Assembly: GCA_018367495.1 (NCBI GenBank)
Contig: JAGZGB010000081.1
Coordinates: 1-7,251, forward strand
Source: Veillonella sp.
GTDB taxonomy: Bacteria; Bacillota_C; Negativicutes; Veillonellales; Veillonellaceae
Length of the DNA: 7,251 nt
Direction of reading: 5' to 3'
In this document: piece by piece, positions 1 through 6,235 of the stretch
How the letters are laid out: each line of letters begins with the position of its first letter
Position numbering within the stretch: the stretch's first letter is position 1
Translations under genes and position numbers: made by a program
Notes under the pieces: model-generated
Databases searched by the model: none
What the model saw: the letters and a program-made list of their open reading frames with translations, nothing else
What the model was told of the DNA's origin: nothing

Positions 1-8
1 TAAAGCAC

Positions 9-99
9 GGAGGAGTACCCAAGAGGCTGAAGGGTCCGCACTCGAAATGCGGTAGGTCGGGCAACCGGCGCGGGGGTTCAAATCCCTCCTCCTCTGCCA
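9..99 (+). tRNA. tRNA-Ser (anticodon CGA)
   Basis: A complete class II tRNA can be folded by eye. The acceptor stem is 9-15 with 89-95 (one G-U at the end pair), the D arm is 18-20 with 32-34, and the anticodon stem is 36-40 with 48-52. The 7-base loop CTCGAAA gives anticodon CGA at 43-45, which reads serine codon UCG. The long variable arm typical of serine tRNAs forms a hairpin (GTCGG at 56-60, GCAA loop, CCGGC at 65-69). The T arm is 72-76 with 84-88 and has the TTCAAAT loop. Discriminator G is at 96 and the CCA end is encoded at 97-99. A terminator follows 12 nt later, so the transcript ends here. No upstream tRNA is visible because the window starts 8 bases before it. Confidence 0.96.
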
Positions 100-111
100 A
101 CTGAACTATAT

Positions 112-141
112 AAAGCGCTAACTATGGTTAGCGCTTTTTTT
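112..141 (+). terminator. Intrinsic terminator of the tRNA-Ser gene
   Basis: A perfect 11-bp stem, AAAGCGCTAAC (112-122) with GTTAGCGCTTT (127-137), has a TATG loop and runs into a T7 tract (135-141). This is a textbook Rho-independent terminator placed just after the tRNA. Confidence 0.93.
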
Positions 142-173
142 GTATCTATAACTATTTTTGTAACTATTTGGGT

Positions 174-179
174 TATAAT
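174..179 (+). promoter_or_regulatory. Possible -10 element for the MFS gene
   Basis: A perfect TATAAT lies at 174-179, in the gap between the tRNA terminator and the MFS gene, about 50 nt upstream of the start codon. No good -35 hexamer lies 16-18 nt upstream (the sequence there is ACTATT), and there is no exact TGn extension. The region is AT-rich, so a chance match is possible. Since a strong terminator precedes it, the MFS gene does need a promoter in this gap. Confidence 0.4.
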
Positions 180-231
180 ATAAGAAATACAATTTAAAAT
201 AATCTCCTCATAAACTCAAGGGGCTACTATC

Positions 232-1419
232 ATGAAAAAATATTACCCTTATCTCATTACAGTGAGTCATATGATCAACGACTCCTGTCAAAGTGTGTTG
301 CCTGCCCTCTTACCTCTGTTCATTTACACCTATGGACTGAGCTTAGAGCAAGCAGGTTTTCTCATCTTAGCTAATACAGCATTATCATCATTATTACAGC
401 CTTTACTAGGCTATATTTCAGACAAGATCAATCAACCGCGGCTCATTGCCTTCGGCGTTTTATTATCTGCATGTAGTACAGGTATGATGGGCTTTGTTAC
501 CTCTTATGAAAGCCTCCTCGTTTGTGCCACATTAGCGGGCGTTGGCTCTTCCATCTTCCATCCTGAAGGCGCAAAGATTATGAACCGTCTCGGTGGAGGC
601 AAGAAAGGGAAGGCCATGGGCACCTTTGCTATCGGCGGTAGCTCGGGCTTCGCCTTTGGTCCACTCTTTGCAGGTGCCATTGCTTATACAGTGGGTCCAC
701 ATGGCTTAGCGGCTTTCACCGTAGTAGGTACTATTATATCTACTATATTATCCGTACTAATGCCTCGCATCGTAGCTCATGCACGTACTATCGACCAAGC
801 GGTAGCTACTGAAAATCCAACAGTGGCGGCAAAACCGCTGAAGAACTACTGGAAATACTTTGGCATCTTATTCATTATTATCTTGAGCCAATCAGTAAAC
901 TTCCGCGTTATCAATGCGTTTATTCCAATTTTCTGGACTCGCGAGCTCGGTACAAGCCCTGAACAAGGTAGCTTTGCCTTGACTGTATTCTTTAGTATCG
1001 GCATCTTCATGACCTATATTGGCGGTCTATTGGGCGATAAATATGGTCCTATCAAGATTATCAGACTATCCCTATTAGTTTGGTTACCTGCTATGTTCCT
1101 ATTAACAGAGGTTCCAACCTTCTCACCACTCATCATGATGCCTATAGCCTACTTACTACTACTCATGATTGGTGCTGCTAAAGCAATTAGCTACAGCCCA
1201 GTTATCGTACTAGGTCAAACATATCTAGCCAAAAGTATCGGCTTTGCATCGGGTATCACCCTCGGCGTGAGTCAGACTATCGGTGGCGTCATCGCTCCTG
1301 TCGTAGGTAACCTAGCAGATACCTACTCCCTACCTGTTGCTATGATGACACTCGTGCCATTCCTCGTAATGGGCCTTGGGGCATCATTACTATTAAAGGA
1401 TCCTAAAAAATTACAGTAA
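232..1419 (+). CDS. fsr: MFS efflux transporter, fosmidomycin resistance (Fsr) family
   Basis: Inner-membrane major facilitator permease of 395 aa, the normal size for a 12-TM member. Two hydrophobic halves are joined by a polar central loop at about residues 181-206. What identifies the family is the N-terminal stretch with HMINDSCQ (13-20) and LPALLPLF (23-30), then QPLLGYISDK (56-65, an MFS motif A form), FHPEGAK (109-115) and GGSSGFAFGP (135-144). The second half has the repeat motif A form GLLGDKYG (265-272). FHPEGA and the QPLxGY segment are typical of Fsr-like proteins, which export fosmidomycin and related drugs; the real substrate here is unknown. The start is supported by AAGGGG at 218-223, 8 nt before the ATG. 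The gene stands alone and ends at a strong hairpin shared with the convergent cyuA-like gene. The family call is strong; the substrate is inference. Confidence 0.88.
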   Translation: MKKYYPYLITVSHMINDSCQSVLPALLPLFIYTYGLSLEQAGFLILANTALSSLLQPLLGYISDKINQPRLIAFGVLLSACSTGMMGFVTSYESLLVCATLAGVGSSIFHPEGAKIMNRLGGGKKGKAMGTFAIGGSSGFAFGPLFAGAIAYTVGPHGLAAFTVVGTIISTILSVLMPRIVAHARTIDQAVATENPTVAAKPLKNYWKYFGILFIIILSQSVNFRVINAFIPIFWTRELGTSPEQGSFALTVFFSIGIFMTYIGGLLGDKYGPIKIIRLSLLVWLPAMFLLTEVPTFSPLIMMPIAYLLLLMIGAAKAISYSPVIVLGQTYLAKSIGFASGITLGVSQTIGGVIAPVVGNLADTYSLPVAMMTLVPFLVMGLGASLLLKDPKKLQ

Positions 1420-1421
1420 AA

Positions 1422-1448
1422 AAGCCCCCTTACGGGGGCTTATATTTT
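1422..1448. terminator. Bidirectional terminator between convergent genes
   Basis: AAGCCCCC (1422-1429), loop TTAC, GGGGGCTT (1434-1441), followed on + by ATATTTTT. Read on the - strand, the same stem is followed by a T6 run (complement of the A-rich bases 1418-1423). It therefore ends the MFS transcript 2 nt past its stop codon and also the ridA/cyuA-like transcript coming from the other side, 16 nt past that gene's stop. Confidence 0.93.
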
Positions 1449-1456
1449 TAGCTAAA

Positions 1457-2704
1457 TTAGTGTTTTAGCATTTCATTCAAGATAACTACGTCCGTTTCTT
1501 TCATCCCTTGAGCCACAGTGCCGATACTGCGTATGGTATCATCAACGGTGTATGCTACAAGGCCATCGCCTTTTTGGTAGTTCTTATTAAGGCGAGCTTG
1601 TTTATATCCCATGAACGCGCCATCAAGGGAGATAGCAATTTTACCTGCACAGGATGGTTTTGCTCCGTCGCAAACAATACCGGATAAGCTGGCAAGACCA
1701 TTTACTAAGGTATTCTCAATGATATCTTTGCTATCACCTTTCAAGAAGGCAATACCTGCTACACTGACTACACCGGCAGATACAACACCGCAGTAGGCGG
1801 ACAATTTACCAATGCCAGATTTAACGTACAGTGTTAACAAGTTGGCAAAGACGAGTGCACGGTACAGTTCATCATCACTTTTACCGAGTTCCTCAGCAGT
1901 TGTAATGATAGGTACCGATACTGTTAAGCCTTGGTTACCAGAGCCAGAGCAAATTACAACAGGCAATGGACACCCACTCATGCGCGCATCGGATCCAGCT
2001 GCTGCACGAGCCTTACATTTCGTTTCTAGAGACGGATTTTCTTCATCCAACAACAAGAGCTGGCCAATATTAGAGCCATAATCATTAGACAAACCTTCTC
2101 GAGAAATAGCTGTATTGTATTCTACTTGCTGTTTGATTTGAGGAATGATGCCAGAAATATCTGCCGTTTTAGCAAATTCATAAATGCTATCAAAGGTCAT
2201 AGCATATTCTGTTTTTGCGACCTTCTTAATTTCATTGATTGTTTCAGACACAATCTCACCATCTACAGCAACATAGGTTACATTCGTATGGTCATTTTCA
2301 ATGCGAACCACCGCTGTATGTTCATCTGTTTCAGCAGTGATTTCGATATAAAGATTATCTACACCTTCAGCAAGTGAGACCGTACAGAAGTTAGCATTCA
2401 ACAATGTGCCAAGCCATTTACGATCTTCATCTGTAGCAGATTCTAGTACCTCTAACTCACGCTCAGGACGACCTACGATGGCCCCAAGGGTAGCAGCCGC
2501 TTGAAGGCCCTTTCGCCCACCAGAGTTAGGAATTACTACGGATTTTACATTTTTAATAATATTCGCGCTGCATCGTGCGTGAATATGGTTAGGAAACTCA
2601 TCTAAAACAGAGACTGCCTTCGCAGCCGCATAAGCCAATGCAATCGGCTCAGTGCACCCGAAGGCAGGACGCATCTCTGATTTTAATAAGGAAATATAAT
2701 CCAT
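1457..2704 (-). CDS. cyuA: UPF0597 family L-cysteine desulfidase / L-serine dehydratase alpha-like enzyme
   Basis: Cytoplasmic enzyme of 415 aa in the family of E. coli CyuA (YhaM) and archaeal L-cysteine desulfidase, related to the iron-sulfur serine dehydratase alpha chain. Members break L-cysteine into pyruvate, ammonia and sulfide using a [4Fe-4S] cluster. Seen here: FGCTEPIA (15-22, with Cys17 in the place of the family's conserved N-terminal Cys), NSGGRKG (60-66), the central GCPLPVVICSGSGNQG block (244-259), SAYCG (Cys305), and IVCDGAKPSCAGK (343-355, Cys345 and Cys352). These C-terminal cysteines are the likely cluster ligands. An in-frame TTG five codons upstream (2719) overlaps ridA. 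I prefer the ATG at 2704 because GGAAG lies 6 nt before it (complement of 2711-2715) and the conserved N-terminus follows directly. The gene starts 1 nt after the ridA stop, so the two are one operon. Serine rather than cysteine as substrate cannot be excluded. Confidence 0.88.
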   Translation of the reverse strand: MDYISLLKSEMRPAFGCTEPIALAYAAAKAVSVLDEFPNHIHARCSANIIKNVKSVVIPNSGGRKGLQAAATLGAIVGRPERELEVLESATDEDRKWLGTLLNANFCTVSLAEGVDNLYIEITAETDEHTAVVRIENDHTNVTYVAVDGEIVSETINEIKKVAKTEYAMTFDSIYEFAKTADISGIIPQIKQQVEYNTAISREGLSNDYGSNIGQLLLLDEENPSLETKCKARAAAGSDARMSGCPLPVVICSGSGNQGLTVSVPIITTAEELGKSDDELYRALVFANLLTLYVKSGIGKLSAYCGVVSAGVVSVAGIAFLKGDSKDIIENTLVNGLASLSGIVCDGAKPSCAGKIAISLDGAFMGYKQARLNKNYQKGDGLVAYTVDDTIRSIGTVAQGMKETDVVILNEMLKH

Positions 2705-2705
2705 C

Positions 2706-3077
2706 TTATACTTCCGCAATAATTTCCACTTCTACCAAAGCACCCAATGGAAGATCTTTTACTGCTACGCAAGAACGAGCTGGTTTAGAAGTGAAGTATT
2801 TAGCATACACTTCGTTAAATGCTTTGAAGTCAGCGATATCAGCCAAGAAACAAGTAGTTTTAATAACTTCAGAGAAGTCAGAACCTGCTGCAGCCAATAC
2901 AGCATCAATGTTTTTGCATACTTGTTCAGTTTGCTCTACGATACCGCTTGCAACAATGGAACCAGTTGCAGGATCGAGTGGAATTTGACCAGAAGCGAAT
3001 AATAAACCGCCTACTACTTTAGCTTGAGAGTAAGGACCTACTGCTGCTGGAGCTTTGTCTGTGTGAATTGTGTTCAT
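2706..3077 (-). CDS. ridA: RidA family 2-iminobutanoate/2-iminopropanoate deaminase
   Basis: Small cytoplasmic protein of 123 aa, the usual length for RidA (YjgF/YER057c/UK114). The family forms trimers that hydrolyse reactive enamines and imines, above all 2-aminoacrylate from serine or cysteine breakdown, before they damage PLP enzymes. Conserved points seen: GPYSQA (14-19), FASGQIPLDP (27-36), the RSCVAV segment with Arg101 (equivalent of the catalytic Arg105 of E. coli RidA) and Cys103, then LPLGALVEVE (109-118) with the conserved Glu. Having this Arg places it among true deaminases rather than the arginine-less subgroups. The start is clear: AAAGGAG (complement of 3085-3091) lies 7 nt before the ATG. 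It is the first gene of a two-gene operon with the cyuA-like desulfidase, whose product 2-aminoacrylate is the RidA substrate. Confidence 0.95.
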   Translation of the reverse strand: MNTIHTDKAPAAVGPYSQAKVVGGLLFASGQIPLDPATGSIVASGIVEQTEQVCKNIDAVLAAAGSDFSEVIKTTCFLADIADFKAFNEVYAKYFTSKPARSCVAVKDLPLGALVEVEIIAEV

Positions 3078-3118
3078 AATAATTCTCCTTTAAAATATAA
3101 TTGAAAATAATATAAATT

Positions 3119-3147
3119 ATTCTAATGCCGCCATACTCACATTAGTA
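3119..3147 (-). promoter_or_regulatory. Possible operator/promoter upstream of ridA
   Basis: CTAATG (3122-3127) and CATTAG (3140-3145) form a 6-bp inverted repeat with a 12-nt spacer. On the - strand a -10-like TAGAAT (3124-3119) overlaps one arm, though no good -35 is found at 16-18 nt. The position, 45-70 nt before the ridA start, suits a regulator site, but neither the promoter nor the operator is strongly supported. Confidence 0.25.
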
Positions 3148-3161
3148 ATTACCTTGTAAAT

Positions 3162-3184
3162 GACATACTTCGTGAAAGCATATC
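3162..3184 (-). terminator. Weak hairpin after the secreted-protein pair
   Basis: On the - strand, GATATGCTT and AAGTATGTC can form a 9-bp stem with two G-U pairs and a TCACG loop, starting 10 nt after the stop codon of the 3194-3970 gene. The G-U pairs mean it folds well only as - strand RNA, which fits a transcript end. It lacks a T tract, so it may not terminate efficiently, and the pair could read through into ridA. Confidence 0.3.
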
Positions 3185-3193
3185 TATAACAAA

Positions 3194-3970
3194 TTATTTA
3201 ATAGATTTGAAGGCATTGTCAAATATCGTTTTGAAATAATCTCGTTGTACATCAGTAGTTACACCTACGTATAGTACCGGTTTACCTGGCTTCAACACAA
3301 ATGCAGCATTTGCATAGAGCGGAGTTTGACCATCTCCATCCGCATATAATAAGCGAGAGCTTGCTGCATAAGTTTGATATTTAGTGCCTGCCACAGGATG
3401 TACTTGTTCTGCATTTTCTACAGTAAGCGTTCTAGGTTTTATAAGTAATTTACCTGATCGAGTCTTAAGATTAGCATAACGTTTTGGATCATTTAAAGGG
3501 ACTACAGTTGTAGTTGTGGGAATTTGTTTATTAACGGCACCTAGCATAAGTTGCTCTGTAACAGGATCAATTTGACCTTTATCTAAAGCCGCCATAGCCG
3601 CCATAAACATAGGATCATTTGCCTTATCTTTAGCTACTTGCTGTGCTATTTGTTTAACATCTACCGCTACTACGAATGCATCCTTTTGACCTGTTTTATC
3701 GGTCCCTTGTAATTGGTATACATCAAAAGTAGTACCAAAGTTTTTGAAAACATCCTCCACCATCATATTCATCGCCATATTTTTTGAAGGATTTTGTTTT
3801 ATTTGCTTCTCTACAAAATCACGTGTATTTGTTTTGGATGCAGAAACAACAGTTACATTGTTAGGCACCGCCATAGAACCTGCAATTGTTTGTACATCCT
3901 TAGCAAAACCTACGCCAGATATAGTACCCACTAGGCAAGCTGCACAAGCCAATACTTTCAAAGATTTCAT
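3194..3970 (-). CDS. Secreted protein of unknown function, paralogue of the gene upstream
   Basis: I do not recognise this protein as a named family. It has 258 aa and begins with a signal peptide: Lys-rich start, hydrophobic core LACAACLVGTISGV, and likely cleavage after GFA at about residue 23. There is no lipobox and no later membrane segment, so the mature part should be periplasmic or exported. The segment VYQLQGTDK (84-92) followed by VVAVD (100-104) is almost identical to one in the upstream gene. The C-terminal thirds also align loosely (a Thr/Tyr-rich strand region, then a hydrophobic strand pair and a final helix), so the two look like full-length paralogues. The SD AAGGGAGG (complement of 3979-3986) lies 8 nt before the ATG, inside the last codons of the upstream gene. 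The start is 1 nt after that gene's stop, so translation is probably coupled. Confidence 0.85.
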   Translation of the reverse strand: MKSLKVLACAACLVGTISGVGFAKDVQTIAGSMAVPNNVTVVSASKTNTRDFVEKQIKQNPSKNMAMNMMVEDVFKNFGTTFDVYQLQGTDKTGQKDAFVVAVDVKQIAQQVAKDKANDPMFMAAMAALDKGQIDPVTEQLMLGAVNKQIPTTTTVVPLNDPKRYANLKTRSGKLLIKPRTLTVENAEQVHPVAGTKYQTYAASSRLLYADGDGQTPLYANAAFVLKPGKPVLYVGVTTDVQRDYFKTIFDNAFKSIK

Positions 3971-3971
3971 A

Positions 3972-4916
3972 TTATTTACCTCCCTTGAGAGATTGTGTTT
4001 GATACATATGATTCAACTCATTAGCCCAATAATCATAGCTAGAGTCATCAGATAATAAAAGCTGTAAAGCTACGCCTTTATCTGTAGGAACAGCATAACC
4101 AATTAAGGAATAGGTATTTCTAAAACCATCATATTTAAGGCTACCCCGTAAATCGCCTGTCACAGCTGTACCATAACGCGTTTGGACAGGCTTATAGGCC
4201 ACATGCGTTGCATCTAGGCTCACTTGTTTTGCCATAAAGTCTACATAAGAACGGACCTCTTCTTTACTTTTAGGAGATAAGTTCTTTTCTGTGGCAAGCA
4301 TTTTATCAAAAGCACCCATAATTTGAGAAGGCAACTTATCATTTATCGTTTTTAGATCTTTAGCTAATTTAGCACCTTCAATAGTATTGCTCTTCAGGCC
4401 TTGTAATTGTTGTTGAGCCTTCTCTTTAGAATAGGAATCTACATATTTAGAGATAGAGCTTTTTATTGCAGCTTTTTCTGCGTCTGGAACCTTTTCTAAA
4501 ATGGTTTTATTCATACCAATTACTTGATCTATAGCGTTTTTAGAATAGTCTACAACGACTAACTGACCTACATGGTGACCTTGTTTATCCGTCCCTTGCA
4601 ATTGATAGACGGAAAATCCATCTAACACATCACCCTTTATAGGTTCAATTTGTACCGGTGCTTGCAATTTCAAACTAGCATTAACAGCATCAACAGCCGC
4701 TTTATTTGCCATTGAAATTATTTGACTTTGCTCATTATTCCGCAGCTTTGCATCCGTAGGAACACGCATGACTTCTACAGCTTTCACCGTAGGAGACGTA
4801 CTGCCATATAAACCATAGCCTAAATCTACTGTATCAGCATATGCCACTGCACCCATGCCAACAGTCAAGCACGTCGCACAAGCCAATGTCATCAATTTTT
4901 TATTGAGAGCTCTCAT
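3972..4916 (-). CDS. Secreted protein of unknown function, first gene of a paralogous pair
   Basis: A 314-aa protein that I cannot assign to a family. Residues 1-27 are a classical signal peptide (Lys10/Lys11-type positive start MRALNKK, then a hydrophobic core, cleavage after AYA). The mature part has no membrane segment or lipobox. It contains VYQLQGTDK (103-111) and VVVDY (120-124), shared with the next gene, then a Lys/Ala/Gln-rich probably helical middle (about 125-225), and a strand-rich C-terminus ending in LLLSDDSSYDYW. The middle helical part is longer than in the paralogue and explains most of the size difference. An in-frame GTG at 4928 gives four more residues. I choose the ATG at 4916 because GAGG (complement of 4923-4926) sits 6 nt before it, whereas the GTG has no SD. 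It leads a two-gene operon divergent from menA. Confidence 0.85.
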   Translation of the reverse strand: MRALNKKLMTLACATCLTVGMGAVAYADTVDLGYGLYGSTSPTVKAVEVMRVPTDAKLRNNEQSQIISMANKAAVDAVNASLKLQAPVQIEPIKGDVLDGFSVYQLQGTDKQGHHVGQLVVVDYSKNAIDQVIGMNKTILEKVPDAEKAAIKSSISKYVDSYSKEKAQQQLQGLKSNTIEGAKLAKDLKTINDKLPSQIMGAFDKMLATEKNLSPKSKEEVRSYVDFMAKQVSLDATHVAYKPVQTRYGTAVTGDLRGSLKYDGFRNTYSLIGYAVPTDKGVALQLLLSDDSSYDYWANELNHMYQTQSLKGGK

Positions 4917-4946
4917 AAGACACCTCACGATTTAACAATACACTAT

Positions 4947-5059
4947 GTATACAGATTATATTCATAACCTGTACTGCATCTATAAGATTTCAAAAAGATA
5001 ATCTATACTGCATATATTAATTATTATACTATATAGAGATGTATAACTGTATAGTGTAA
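4947..5059. promoter_or_regulatory. Cluster of related CTRTAC / GTATAG elements in the divergent intergenic region
   Basis: The gap between the secreted-protein operon and menA contains no gene but several related elements. They are GTATACAG (4947-4954) and a direct repeat pair CTGTACTGCATCTATAA (4969-4985) and CTATACTGCATATATTA (5003-5019), which match at 14 of 17 positions and start 34 bp apart. There is also an imperfect inverted repeat TTATACTATATAG (5024-5036) with CTGTATAGTGTAA (5047-5059), differing at two positions. The last arm abuts the menA -35. The arrangement suggests one or more binding sites for a regulator of both transcripts. AT-richness makes chance matches easier, so this is inference. 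Confidence 0.4.
4955..4960 (-). promoter_or_regulatory. Candidate -10 of the secreted-protein operon
   Basis: On the - strand a perfect TATAAT (complement of 4955-4960) lies 39 nt upstream of the chosen ATG at 4916. The hexamer 17 nt further upstream (ATAGAT) is a poor -35. The palindrome-like GTATACAG (4947-4954) sits immediately downstream, over the expected start of transcription, which is a typical position for a repressor site. Confidence 0.45.
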
Positions 5060-5088
5060 TTTACAACCTATGAGTTCTGCTATACAAT
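5060..5088 (+). promoter_or_regulatory. Promoter of menA
   Basis: TTTACA (5060-5065, 5 of 6 to the -35 consensus), 17-nt spacer, then TACAAT (5083-5088, 5 of 6 to the -10 consensus). The overlapping register TGCTATACA also offers an extended -10. Transcription would start near 5095, leaving a leader of about 60 nt with the upstream ORF and hairpin described separately. Confidence 0.65.
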
Positions 5089-5115
5089 ACTTAAATAGAT
5101 ATGTAAACATAGAGT

Positions 5116-5160
5116 ATGATAAATAGAAAGGAGTGCACACTTGGTGTGCTTTTATTATGA
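5116..5160 (+). CDS. Possible 14-codon upstream ORF overlapping the menA start
   Basis: An ATG at 5116 opens a 14-codon frame encoding MINRKECTLGVLLL, with its TGA at 5158-5160. The stop shares the bases ATGA with the menA start at 5157, the standard geometry for coupled translation. Its own SD is weak (only GAG at 5112-5114). The frame runs through the menA SD and through the hairpin, so a ribosome translating it would open the hairpin and stop exactly at the menA ATG. It may be a real leader peptide or a chance frame; length alone gives no proof. Confidence 0.35.
   Translation: MINRKECTLGVLLL
5127..5156 (+). promoter_or_regulatory. menA ribosome binding site with an intervening hairpin
   Basis: The only strong SD, AAAGGAG (5127-5133), is 23 nt from the ATG at 5157, too far for normal initiation. 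The gap is filled by the stem GCACAC (5135-5140) with GTGTGC (5144-5149) and a TTG loop, followed by TTTTATT. If the stem forms, the SD comes within about 8 nt of the ATG, the ideal distance. The U-rich tail also gives it some likeness to a weak terminator or attenuator. Confidence 0.55.
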
Positions 5161-6053
5161 TACAAGAAATAATTCCACTCACTAGGCCTCGTACATTAGC
5201 GGCCGCTTTAGGGCCTACTATTTTAGGTGCTGCCTTTAGCTATTACGCATTTGGTGCTGCACAAGGTACAGGTCTTGCCATTTTCCATACAGTTTTAATA
5301 TTCTTAGCTGTTGTAACAGCTCAAATTGTAGCTAATTTATGGAATGAATATAAAGATTTCAAATCTGGTCTCGATGCAGGACAAAAGGTCGGCAATGCTG
5401 GTTCTATTACGCGTGGTGCCATTACGCCAGAACTCATCGTTACCATGATTAAGGTACTCATGGTTATACCTATTATCATCGGTCTTTACCTATCGGCAAC
5501 TATCACTTGGTACTATATTCCAGCTGGTTTTCTTTGCATTCTCATCAGTTTTCTCTACTCTGGTGGGCCAAAACCAATTTCTCGCACACCATTTGGGGAA
5601 ATTTCCTCTGGTATCGCTATGGGGTTTGCTATCGTACTCATTACAGGTTATGCCTGGACACGTGACTTATCTTCAGCATTATTAATTCCTGCTATTCCAT
5701 CTACATTGCTAGTAGGCTCCATTATGCTTACTAATAACATTCGTGATATTAGAAATGATGAAAACCATGGTCGTCGTACATTACCAATCGTATTAGGCCG
5801 TGAACGCGCCCTCAGTTTAATGAGCATCACCTACCTATTCAATTTCATTTGGATCCTTGCATGGATCATCGTAGGTCACATGACATGGTTCTCCCTCTTC
5901 GCCTTTCTCGCAGCACCACTAGCTTTCAAAACAGTACATACCTTAAGTACTAAAACAGATGAGTTCCTACTAGACAAGGCGATGGGTACAACTGCAGGGG
6001 CTGCAATGATTTACCAAATTATGTGGTCCATTGGACTTATCATAGGTAAATAA
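5157..6053 (+). CDS. menA: 1,4-dihydroxy-2-naphthoate polyprenyltransferase (MenA, UbiA family)
   Basis: Integral membrane prenyltransferase of 298 aa, normal for MenA, which joins a polyprenyl chain to 1,4-dihydroxy-2-naphthoate to give demethylmenaquinone. Both Asp-rich metal-diphosphate motifs of the UbiA superfamily are present: NLWNEYKDFKSGLD (60-73) and NNIRDIRNDENHGRRT (193-208). The second, with RRTLPIVLGR after it, is characteristic of MenA rather than UbiA. YSGGPKPISRTPFGEISSG (134-152) is a further MenA-like cytoplasmic segment. Several hydrophobic helices fill the rest. A GTG at 5133 would add eight residues but sits on top of the SD itself, so I choose the ATG at 5157; its SD spacing is odd (see the leader entry). 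No other men genes are adjacent, so this is a lone menA with its own promoter and terminator, divergent from the secreted-protein operon. Confidence 0.93.
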   Translation: MIQEIIPLTRPRTLAAALGPTILGAAFSYYAFGAAQGTGLAIFHTVLIFLAVVTAQIVANLWNEYKDFKSGLDAGQKVGNAGSITRGAITPELIVTMIKVLMVIPIIIGLYLSATITWYYIPAGFLCILISFLYSGGPKPISRTPFGEISSGIAMGFAIVLITGYAWTRDLSSALLIPAIPSTLLVGSIMLTNNIRDIRNDENHGRRTLPIVLGRERALSLMSITYLFNFIWILAWIIVGHMTWFSLFAFLAAPLAFKTVHTLSTKTDEFLLDKAMGTTAGAAMIYQIMWSIGLIIGK

Positions 6054-6138
6054 GGTTGAACCATAGATTCAATTATTAGCAAATAAGTGTTTACCAATAC
6101 GTACGTACATACATAAAATACAATTACATAAAATAAAG
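6054..6138. other. AT-rich spacer between menA and its terminator
   Basis: The 85 nt contain no gene. A short tandem tetranucleotide-like run of TACG/TACA units occurs at about 6098-6114. I see no riboswitch or other RNA fold here. Confidence 0.5.
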
Positions 6139-6194
6139 AGAGATTTCCAAATACTATCAACAATTTATAGATGTTAGTTTGGAAATCTCTTTTT
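6139..6194. terminator. Long-loop hairpin terminator after menA, probably bidirectional
   Basis: A perfect 13-bp stem, AGAGATTTCCAAA (6139-6151) with TTTGGAAATCTCT (6178-6190), encloses a 26-nt loop and is followed by TTTT on +, and by a T-rich run on - (complement of 6131-6138). It ends menA transcription and isolates metQ. The loop is much longer than in the other terminators of this window, although parts of it can pair weakly with each other. Confidence 0.8.
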
Positions 6195-6235
6195 GGTATA
6201 ACTTCAAGCTATGGAGAACTCGTAATAATTCCTTC

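Noticed and set aside
112..231. tRNA-Ser 3' end as an integration (att) site of a mobile island
   Set aside because: The tRNA is followed by its own terminator and an ordinary MFS gene. No integrase and no repeat of the tRNA 3' end appear in the window.
1611..2377. Three open frames on + (1611-1796, 1812-2081, 2126-2377)
   Set aside because: They lie antisense within the well-supported cyuA-like gene, have no SD or recognisable content, and look like shadows of its codon pattern.
2638..2988. 116-codon open frame on +
   Set aside because: It is antisense to ridA and the cyuA-like gene, both of which are clear families. The composition is not protein-like.
3744..4055. 103-codon open frame on + across the secreted-gene junction
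   Set aside because: It runs antisense through the signal peptide region of one gene and the end of the other. Its hydrophobic look is the mirror of those codons; there is no SD.
5648..5830. 60-codon open frame on - inside menA
   Set aside because: Shadow frame opposite the conserved second Asp-rich motif of MenA.
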